In this document: positions 1-5,366 of the stretch, one piece after another
Position numbering within the stretch: the stretch's first letter is position 1
How the letters are laid out: each line of letters starts with the position of its first letter
Assembly (NCBI GenBank): GCA_002338255.1
Contig: DDHX01000064.1
Location: forward strand, 152,014 to 167,737
DNA length: 15,724 nt
Source of the DNA: Ruminococcaceae bacterium UBA1865
GTDB taxonomy: Bacteria; Bacillota; Clostridia; Oscillospirales; Acutalibacteraceae
Direction of reading: 5' to 3'
Made by a program: the position numbers and the translations under genes
Notes under the pieces: generated by a model
The model's database searches: none
Told to the model about the DNA's origin: nothing
The model's input: only the letters and a program-made list of their open reading frames with translations

Positions 1-246
1 GGGTTTATTCCGGACACCCTCAATACCTCTATTTTGGATGAAGTGATTACAGTAGCAAACGAAGACGCTTTCGCCACAACCAAAACGCTTGCCGGCAGTG
101 ACGGACTATTGGTCGGTATTTCTTCGGGGGCGGCCGTGTTTGCGGCAACAGAGCTTGCAAAACGACCGGAAAACAAGGGGAAACTAATCGTTGCCCTTCT
201 CCCCGATACCGGTGAGCGCTACCTTTCAACCGGCGTGTTTGACTGA
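1..246 (+). CDS. cysK: Cysteine synthase (O-acetylserine sulfhydrylase), C-terminal part
   Basis: This is the last 81 codons of a PLP-dependent enzyme that makes cysteine from O-acetylserine and sulfide in the cytoplasm. The reading frame is open from base 1, so the 5' end lies outside the window. The visible sequence carries the family's hallmark C-terminal segments: the [10 protein letters not shown] block, where a serine contacts the PLP ring nitrogen, and the closing [12 protein letters not shown] block. It ends naturally at TGA 244-246, about where CysK proteins normally end. A strong terminator follows directly, so it is the last gene of its transcript. CysM or another beta-family PLP enzyme is a less likely alternative. 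The catalytic lysine region is not in the window. Confidence 0.9.
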   Translation, partial: GFIPDTLNTSILDEVITVANEDAFATTKTLAGSDGLLVGISSGAAVFAATELAKRPENKGKLIVALLPDTGERYLSTGVFD

Positions 247-269
247 TTTTTCCACTTCCATATAATATA

Positions 270-327
270 CGCAGAAAACCGCGACAGATTTCATTCGTCT
301 GCCGCGGTTTTCTGCGTTTGTTTCTCT
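270..327 (+). terminator. Rho-independent terminator after cysK
   Basis: A 14-bp perfect stem (CGCAGAAAACCGCG at 270-283 pairing with 303-316) encloses a loop that can form a further CAGA/TCTG pair. It is followed by the T-rich run TTTGTTTCTCT. It sits about 25 bases after the cysK stop and ends that transcript. Confidence 0.85.
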
Positions 328-490
328 AATACTAATCTTCAATTAAAAAGATGACGCTTTTAATTGAAGAACGCCCGGCTGCGCCGAGCTTTGTTTAGCG
401 CCAATAAGCGCAAAACCCGTCTCATGCAAAATCCAATGCGCTTCACGCTATAAAAAGGTTGATCAACCTTTTTAATGGATTTTAGTATAA
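328..490. repeat. Palindrome-rich, possibly MITE-like non-coding element
   Basis: This stretch contains no plausible gene but is packed with symmetry. Its outer edges are inverted: AATACTAA at 328-335 and TTAGTATA at 482-489. The similarity continues inward imperfectly, with TTAAAAAG-GA-like sequence on both arms. Inside the left arm is a 13-bp perfect inverted repeat (TCTTCAATTAAAA at 336-348 with 358-370). Inside the right arm is a 22-bp perfect palindrome centred on TGATCA at 452-473, itself flanked by AAAATCCA (428-435) and TGGATTTT (476-483). A small GCGCC/GGCGC-like hairpin lies near 398-412. The architecture suggests a dispersed miniature inverted-repeat element. Only one copy is visible here, so the classification is an inference. 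Confidence 0.45.
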
Positions 491-521
491 ATTAGAATTA
501 TCAAAAAAAATCACGAATCCA

Positions 522-551
522 TCACATTCGTACTATAAAATACAGTATAAT
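522..551 (+). promoter_or_regulatory. Probable promoter of the two-component operon
   Basis: A consensus TATAAT -10 box lies at 546-551. The best -35 candidate 18 bp upstream is the poor TCACAT (522-527), which suggests activator dependence or weak expression. The implied start near 558 gives a leader of about 30 bases before the response-regulator ATG at 588. Confidence 0.45.
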
Positions 552-587
552 AAGACAATAGAGTTGAATAAGCGGGAGGGTAATGGT

Positions 588-1280
588 ATGTACAATATTT
601 TAGTGGTGGATGACGAGGAGAAAATCAGGGAACTGATTAAAAAATATGCTATATTCGAGGGACACACAATTGCGGAGGCGGGCGATGGAATGGAAGCGGT
701 TGCGCTTTGCCGCATCCATCCCAATGATTTTGATATTATTTTGATGGACGTGATGATGCCGGAACTGGATGGATTTTCCGCGGTAAAGGAAATACGTAAG
801 TATACTGCAACGCCCGTTCTGATGCTGAGTGCGCGCGGCGAGGAGTACGACAGGATACATGGATTTGAATTAGGTATTGATGACTATGTGGTCAAACCGT
901 TTTCGCCCAAGGAGCTCATGATGCGTATTCACGCGATTATCAAACGTTCCAATCCCGGAAATGGAGAAGCGGTGAAGGATGTTCAGCGCTTTGAGGGACT
1001 TATTATTGATTTTACAGGTCGCATTGTAACGGTGGATGGCGAAAAAGTTGACCTTTCGCCCAAAGAATATGACTTGCTTTTTTATCTTGCAAACAATAAA
1101 AACATTGCACTGACACGAGAAAAGTTAATTACCAATGTGTGGGGCTATGATTTTTACGGCGATGACCGCACGCTGGACACGCACATTAAACTTCTTCGCA
1201 AAAGTTTAAAAGACTACAGTAAATTTATTGTGACATTAAGAGGGGTGGGATACCGCTTTGAAGTTGAAAGAACGATTTAA
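588..1280 (+). CDS. OmpR/PhoB-family response regulator
   Basis: This cytoplasmic transcription factor is phosphorylated by the histidine kinase encoded next to it. The 230-residue protein has an N-terminal receiver domain (about 1-120) with the acidic pair in LVVDDEE, the phospho-acceptor Asp54 in LMDVMMPELDG and the conserved Lys103 in KPFSP. A winged-helix DNA-binding domain (about 130-230) carries the family signatures LSPKEYDLL, DDRTLDTHI and LRGVGYRFE. The ATG at 588 is chosen as start because GGGAGGG (574-580) sits 7 bases before it; an in-frame TTG at 564 would place that ribosome binding site inside the gene. It overlaps the kinase gene by 23 bases, which suggests translational coupling. 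The regulon cannot be read from the sequence. Confidence 0.93.
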   Translation: MYNILVVDDEEKIRELIKKYAIFEGHTIAEAGDGMEAVALCRIHPNDFDIILMDVMMPELDGFSAVKEIRKYTATPVLMLSARGEEYDRIHGFELGIDDYVVKPFSPKELMMRIHAIIKRSNPGNGEAVKDVQRFEGLIIDFTGRIVTVDGEKVDLSPKEYDLLFYLANNKNIALTREKLITNVWGYDFYGDDRTLDTHIKLLRKSLKDYSKFIVTLRGVGYRFEVERTI

Positions 1281-2712
1281 GCGTATTAGCATAAAGTGGC
1301 GTATTTTTGCCTATTTTGCCGCTTTTACCGTGGTTATTCTGATTTTGCTTTGGGTGTTTCAAGTCGTTCTTCTTGACTATTTTTATAAGGCAATTAAAAT
1401 TAACGAAATCAAAAGTTCATCCCAGACCATTATTCAAAATATTGATTCGGAAAATTTAGATACCACACTTCAGAATATTTCCCAAAACGGGCAGCTGAGC
1501 ATTATCATCTGCACGGAACAGGGAAGGATAACGAATAGTGAAATCGCTTCACCTTACAACATTATCCGGCTGAACGCCTATGACCTTGCGCACAATTTTT
1601 CTGTAACAGAGGCATCGGGCGGTACGTATTTTAAGCAATTTTCACGCAGTGAATTATTGGCACTGCAACCGCAGGAAACAGTTCCGAACAGGCAGCGCTC
1701 GGAACCGCGGGATGGCGGGATGGACATCATTATCTACGCGCGCACCGCGGCCAAATCGGATGGAACAAAAGTAATGGTTTTGCTCAACTCTACCATTTCC
1801 CCTGATGATGCCACTGTCAATACGCTGCGCGTACAGTTGGTGTGCATTACGGTCGTTATGCTGATTTTGTCCTTGCTGCTGGCGCTGTTCCTTTCCAAAC
1901 GAATTTCCAAACCGATTATCAAAATCAACTCCTCGGCAAAAATTCTTGGCACCGGAAATTACAACGTGATGTTTGATGAATCGGGATACAAGGAGATTTC
2001 GGAGCTTGGCCAAACGTTGAATTATGCGGCAAAAGAATTGTCAAAAACCGAAGCGCTGCAACGTGATTTAATTGCCAATATTTCGCATGACCTGCGTACC
2101 CCGCTCACGATGATTACGGGTTATAGCGAGGTTATGCGTGACCTGCCGGGTGAAAATACGCCTGAGAATGTGCAGATTATCATTGATGAAGCAACTCGGC
2201 TGACCACACTTGTTAACGATGTTCTTGACATTTCCAAATTGCAGTCGGGCACGCAGCCGATGAACAGAACGGATTTTAATTTGACGGAAAGCATCCGTGT
2301 TATTTTAGAGCGTTATACAAAGCTGACGGATTACAACATTACGCTTGAAGCCGATGAAGACATAATGGTCAACGCCGACGAGCTGAAAATATCACAGGTC
2401 GTTTATAATCTGGTCAACAATGCGATTACCTATACCGGCGCCGACAAGAGAGTGGAAATTACGCAGCTTGTCACCGACGGCAAAGTGAAAATTTCCGTGC
2501 GTGACACCGGAGAGGGAATTGCGCAGGATAAGTTAAATGATATTTGGGATCGCTACTATAAGGTGGACAAGGCGCACAAACGCGCGCAAATTGGCACCGG
2601 ACTCGGCCTTTCTATCGTGAAATCCATCCTCGATATGCATGGCGGTGCCTATGGTGTGCAAAGCCAGGAAGGCAGCGGAAGTATATTTTGGTTTGAGTTA
2701 AGCATTCTATAA
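1258..2712 (+). CDS. Membrane sensor histidine kinase
   Basis: This is the sensor partner of the preceding response regulator, 484 residues long. In order it has a short cytoplasmic tail, membrane segment 1 (about 16-41), an extracytoplasmic sensor region (about 42-188) with no family I recognise, membrane segment 2 (about 190-213), a HAMP linker and a HisKA dimerisation domain. The phospho-acceptor is His277 in the motif ISHDLRTPLT. The HATPase domain follows, with an N box near Asn388 (NLVNNA), the G1 box DTGEG (416-420) and the G2 box GTGLGL (446-451). All catalytic motifs are intact. The start is a TTG at 1258 inside the upstream gene, preceded by AGGGGTGGG with about 8 bases of spacing; a second TTG two codons on is a close alternative. 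The ligand is unknown. Confidence 0.93.
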   Translation: MKLKERFKRISIKWRIFAYFAAFTVVILILLWVFQVVLLDYFYKAIKINEIKSSSQTIIQNIDSENLDTTLQNISQNGQLSIIICTEQGRITNSEIASPYNIIRLNAYDLAHNFSVTEASGGTYFKQFSRSELLALQPQETVPNRQRSEPRDGGMDIIIYARTAAKSDGTKVMVLLNSTISPDDATVNTLRVQLVCITVVMLILSLLLALFLSKRISKPIIKINSSAKILGTGNYNVMFDESGYKEISELGQTLNYAAKELSKTEALQRDLIANISHDLRTPLTMITGYSEVMRDLPGENTPENVQIIIDEATRLTTLVNDVLDISKLQSGTQPMNRTDFNLTESIRVILERYTKLTDYNITLEADEDIMVNADELKISQVVYNLVNNAITYTGADKRVEITQLVTDGKVKISVRDTGEGIAQDKLNDIWDRYYKVDKAHKRAQIGTGLGLSIVKSILDMHGGAYGVQSQEGSGSIFWFELSIL

Positions 2713-2716
2713 TTTG

Positions 2717-2740
2717 GGAGCGGAGAAATCCGCTCCTTTT
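2717..2740 (+). terminator. Terminator of the two-component operon
   Basis: An 8-bp perfect stem GGAGCGGA (2717-2724) and TCCGCTCC (2729-2736) with a GAAA tetraloop is followed by only four Ts. It lies 4 bases after the kinase stop codon. The short T run may make it leaky, and the run is shared with the next gene's -35 region. Confidence 0.78.
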
Positions 2741-2765
2741 GCACATCCATTTTCTGTGGTATAAT
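2739..2765 (+). promoter_or_regulatory. Promoter of the gpsA-like gene (extended -10)
   Basis: A consensus TATAAT at 2760-2765 is preceded by TG one base upstream (2757-2758), which makes a textbook extended -10 element. A -35-like TTGCAC lies at 2739-2744, but the 15-bp spacing is short, so the extended -10 probably carries most of the recognition. The -35 overlaps the T tract of the upstream terminator. Confidence 0.65.
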
Positions 2766-2787
2766 AAAAATAAATGGAGGCGATTGG

Positions 2788-3744
2788 ATGAATATTACGG
2801 TCATTGGCTGCGGAAGATGGGGCAGCTTCTTGGCATGGTACTTAAATAAGTTAAATCACGACGTTACCCTCTACGGCCGCGAAAATTCAAAAAAATTAAA
2901 GCAGTTTCAGTTGGAGCGTACCAACGGACTTGTCACTTTAGACGATAAAATCCAACTTCTCAGCGATCTTGGCAAAGCCGTTTCTTCGGCTGATATCCTT
3001 GTGATTTCAATCGGCGTGCAAAATTTTCGCACGCTTATGGAGCAGCTGGCAACGTTCAATTTGAGCGGTAAGGTCATTGTGCTCTGCATGAAAGGAATTG
3101 AAGCGGATACCGGAAAACGCCTGACACAAATTGTGGAAGAATATGCACCGAAAGTTCCTGCCGCCATTTGGGTCGGACCGGGGCATGTACAGAATTTCAC
3201 ACGCGGAATTCCAAACTGTATGGTTATCGACAGCAAAAGCATGGAAATTAAAGAGTATCTTGTCAAGGCGTTCTCCAGCGACTTGATTCGTTTCTATTAC
3301 GGTACCGATTTGCTCGGTAATGAGGTCGGCGCAGCTGCAAAGAACGTAATCGGCATTGCGGGTGGGATGCTCGACGGGCTGAACCGGACTGCGCTGAAAG
3401 GCGCGCTGATGTCGCGCGGCACAAGGGAAATTGCGCGTTTAATTCAGGCTATGGGTGGCAATGAAATTACCGCCTACGGGTTGAGCCACCTCGGTGATTA
3501 TGAGGCCACAGTCTTTTCTGAGTTCAGCCATAACCGTAAGTTCGGGGAATTGTTCGTAAAGGGTGAGAACTACGGCGAGCTGGCCGAGGGTGCGGCGACC
3601 ACGACTGCGCTGCTGCGCTTGGGTGAACAGTACAAAGTGGAACTGCCCATCTGCAAAGCGGTTGACGCAGTGATCCACGGCGGCGAAGACCCCAAAACGG
3701 TGTTGTCCGACTTGTTTCTGCGCAGTTTGAAAATGGAATTTTGA
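2788..3744 (+). CDS. gpsA: NAD(P)H-dependent glycerol-3-phosphate dehydrogenase, divergent form
   Basis: The predicted reaction is reduction of dihydroxyacetone phosphate to sn-glycerol-3-phosphate, the backbone for phospholipid synthesis, in the cytoplasm. The 318-residue protein opens with a Rossmann nucleotide-binding motif GCGRWG (7-12). Its C-terminal domain matches GpsA landmarks: GNEVGAAAKNVIGIAGG containing the expected catalytic Lys185, NRTALKGALMSRGTREIARL, and a GLSHLGDYEAT segment followed by NRKFGE. The usual SGPSFA-type loop is replaced by WVGPGHVQNFTRG, and the protein is slightly shorter than typical members (about 330-340 residues). It may therefore belong to a GpsA subfamily or a related 2-hydroxyacid/ketopantoate-like group. 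The start ATG has GGAGG 7 bases upstream. It is monocistronic, with its own promoter. Confidence 0.83.
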   Translation: MNITVIGCGRWGSFLAWYLNKLNHDVTLYGRENSKKLKQFQLERTNGLVTLDDKIQLLSDLGKAVSSADILVISIGVQNFRTLMEQLATFNLSGKVIVLCMKGIEADTGKRLTQIVEEYAPKVPAAIWVGPGHVQNFTRGIPNCMVIDSKSMEIKEYLVKAFSSDLIRFYYGTDLLGNEVGAAAKNVIGIAGGMLDGLNRTALKGALMSRGTREIARLIQAMGGNEITAYGLSHLGDYEATVFSEFSHNRKFGELFVKGENYGELAEGAATTTALLRLGEQYKVELPICKAVDAVIHGGEDPKTVLSDLFLRSLKMEF

Positions 3745-3745
3745 G

Positions 3746-3774
3746 TTGACAAATTCAAGGGATACCCCTACAAT
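3746..3774 (+). promoter_or_regulatory. Strong sigma-A-type promoter of mrp
   Basis: A perfect -35 TTGACA (3746-3751) is separated by exactly 17 bases from TACAAT (3769-3774), five of six to consensus. It starts two bases after the gpsA stop codon, so mrp is transcribed independently. The spacer holds GGGATACCCC, which is nearly self-complementary, but I cannot assign it to a regulator. Confidence 0.8.
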
Positions 3775-3821
3775 AAAGCTATTTCATAATGATTTAAAAT
3801 TTTTATAAAGGATGATTTATA

Positions 3822-4655
3822 ATGAGCAAAGAAAATTGTACACATGACTGCGATTCCTGCGGCGAAAACTGTTCCTCCCGCGAGGCAGATCCCACCGATT
3901 TTATTGTAAAACCAAATTCACTGAGTAAAATTAAAAAGGTAATTGGTGTTGTCAGCGGAAAAGGCGGCGTTGGAAAGAGCATGGTTACTTCCATGCTGGC
4001 CGTGATTCTGAACCGCCGCGGCAGCCACACGGCTGTTCTTGACGCGGATATTACAGGGCCGTCTATTCCAAAGGCTTTTGGGCTTAAACAAAAGGCCGTG
4101 GGCTCAGAACTCGGTTTACTGCCGGTTCAAACAAAAACCGGAATCGACATTATGTCCGTCAACCTGCTGCTTGATGACGAAAGCGCACCGGTCGTTTGGC
4201 GTGGCCCGATTATTGCCAACACCGTCAAACAGTTCTGGACAGACGTCATTTGGAATGATGTGGATTATATGTTTGTCGATATGCCGCCGGGCACCGGCGA
4301 CGTACCTCTGACCGTGTTCCAGTCCATTCCGCTCGATGGCATTATTATCGTCACCTCTCCGCAGGAATTGGTTTCCATGATTGTTTCCAAAGCGGTCAAC
4401 ATGGCAAAGATGATGAATGTGCCGATTATCGGTATCGTTGAGAATATGAGCTTTGTCAAATGCCCGGATTGCGGCAAGATAATCAATGTGTTCGGTGAAA
4501 GCCATCTGGAACAGACCGCCGAAAAATTCGGATTAAAAGTGTTGGGTAAATGCCCGATTGATCCGGAAGTCGGTAAAAACTTTGACGCCGGGCTTGCCGA
4601 ACTTGCAAATGCACCTTGGCTTGACGCTGCCGCAGACGCGGTGGAAAAACAATAA
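3822..4655 (+). CDS. mrp: Mrp/ApbC-family iron-sulfur cluster carrier ATPase
   Basis: This is a cytoplasmic P-loop ATPase of the Mrp/NBP35 group that binds and delivers Fe-S clusters to apo-proteins. The 277-residue protein has the deviant Walker A motif GKGGVGKS (46-53), the switch segment DADITGPSIPK, the Walker B-like DMPPGTGDVPL, and the paired cysteines Cys214 and Cys217 (KCPDCGK) that bridge a cluster across the dimer. Ahead of the ATPase is a cysteine-rich tail (Cys6, Cys10, Cys13, Cys17), a feature I associate with clostridial and archaeal-like Mrp proteins that may hold a second cluster. The start ATG at 3822 follows AAAGGA by 9 bases. It is monocistronic between its own promoter and terminator. 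Confidence in the family is high; the client proteins are unknown. Confidence 0.9.
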   Translation: MSKENCTHDCDSCGENCSSREADPTDFIVKPNSLSKIKKVIGVVSGKGGVGKSMVTSMLAVILNRRGSHTAVLDADITGPSIPKAFGLKQKAVGSELGLLPVQTKTGIDIMSVNLLLDDESAPVVWRGPIIANTVKQFWTDVIWNDVDYMFVDMPPGTGDVPLTVFQSIPLDGIIIVTSPQELVSMIVSKAVNMAKMMNVPIIGIVENMSFVKCPDCGKIINVFGESHLEQTAEKFGLKVLGKCPIDPEVGKNFDAGLAELANAPWLDAAADAVEKQ

Positions 4656-4679
4656 AAAATTAATAAAACGAATGATTTT

Positions 4680-4711
4680 GGAGCAGTTTTTGTACTGCTC
4701 CTTTTTATTTT
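4680..4711 (+). terminator. Terminator of mrp
   Basis: An 8-bp perfect stem GGAGCAGT (4680-4687) and ACTGCTCC (4694-4701) with a six-base loop is followed by TTTTTATTTT. It sits 24 bases after the mrp stop. Confidence 0.9.
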
Positions 4712-4780
4712 CATAAATTTCCAGATAACGGTAAAAATATGGATACAATGTAAACAATCCATGAAACATCGAAAATTGAC

Positions 4781-4808
4781 TTGATTTTTCAAACAAATTG
4801 CGTATAAT
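4781..4808 (+). promoter_or_regulatory. Promoter of the marR-ABC exporter operon
   Basis: TATAAT at 4803-4808 is paired with TTGATT at 4781-4786 across a 16-bp spacer. An overlapping TTGACT (4776-4781) matches consensus better but gives a 21-bp spacer, which is too long. Transcription would begin near 4815, just before the dyad-symmetric element, so a bound repressor there could block initiation or clearance. Confidence 0.65.
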
Positions 4809-4825
4809 AATATTTCATGTAGTTA

Positions 4826-4854
4826 AATATTAATAATGTACAATATTAATGTAC
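4826..4854. promoter_or_regulatory. Putative MarR operator (dyad centred on GTAC)
   Basis: The palindrome is centred on GTAC (4838-4841): the left arm AATATTAATAAT is matched as a reverse complement by the right arm AATATTAATGTA at 9 of 12 positions. The same bases also read as a near-direct repeat, AATATTAATAATGTAC (4826-4841) followed by AATATTAATGTAC (4842-4854). The size and symmetry fit a MarR dimer site. It lies between the -10 box and the marR start, consistent with autorepression of the whole operon. The assignment rests on position and symmetry only. Confidence 0.5.
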
Positions 4855-4875
4855 GCAACGAAGAAAGGAGAGTAT

Positions 4876-5331
4876 ATGGAACAAACGGAAAAAGATAAGT
4901 TGTTAGAGGCTTTGCACAGTCTGAAAAGGACGCAAACATGGCTTTCCCCCTTGGGCGGCGTTTCACGGGGTGAGTATATCACATTGCACATGATCTATCA
5001 TCTTTCAAAAAATGCAGATGAAAACGAATCCGGAACAAAAATAACCGACCTTAGCAAGGCAGTGCAAATGAGCCGGCCTGCTGTTTCACAAATGTTGAAT
5101 TGCCTTGAAAAAAAAGGATTGATCGAGCGCATGATGGCGAAAACTGACCGCCGCGTTGTCTATGCAAAATTGACGCAAGCCGGTGAGGAACAGCTTGAAA
5201 AAGCTCATTATCAATTTCATTACTGGTTCGATGAGATTGTTGAAGAATTGGGTGCGGAGGATACCGCGGAGCTTGTTAGGCTGATCAATAAGCTGCATGC
5301 CATTACGGAGCATCTGCAGGAACACAACTAA
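4876..5331 (+). CDS. MarR-family transcriptional repressor of the exporter operon
   Basis: The 151-residue winged-helix regulator is the first gene of a three-gene operon with two ABC exporter subunits. This places it as their local repressor, presumably released by an exported compound. A helical N-terminus is followed by the wHTH region: the TDLSKAVQMSRPAVSQMLNC stretch (about residues 56-75) contains the recognition helix. A MarR-type wing follows, with the conserved DRR-V-Y-LT pattern, and a C-terminal dimerisation helix ends in HEHLQEHN-like charged sequence. The start chosen is ATG 4876, which has AAAGGAG 5 bases upstream. An earlier in-frame ATG at 4849 lies inside the operator repeat and lacks a ribosome binding site. 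Only 35 bases separate its stop from the next start codon. Confidence 0.9.
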   Translation: MEQTEKDKLLEALHSLKRTQTWLSPLGGVSRGEYITLHMIYHLSKNADENESGTKITDLSKAVQMSRPAVSQMLNCLEKKGLIERMMAKTDRRVVYAKLTQAGEEQLEKAHYQFHYWFDEIVEELGAEDTAELVRLINKLHAITEHLQEHN

Positions 5332-5366
5332 TTTACCATTTTATGTTTTTGAAAGGATCATATAAC

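Noticed and set aside
564..587. TTG start adding eight residues to the response regulator
   Set aside because: The ribosome binding site GGGAGGG at 574-580 would be inside the gene, and the receiver domain normally begins within a few residues of the ATG at 588.
3755..3775. GGGATACCCC in the mrp promoter spacer as a MerR-type operator
   Set aside because: MerR-type operators sit in 19-20-bp spacers; this spacer is 17 bp and the palindrome is too short to support a call.
4265..4792. 175-codon - strand ORF
   Set aside because: It is antisense to mrp and crosses the mrp terminator; the codons mirror the conserved ATPase gene.
4849..4875. Earlier ATG for the MarR protein
   Set aside because: It lies within the operator repeat with no ribosome binding site; AAAGGAG before 4876 fits better.
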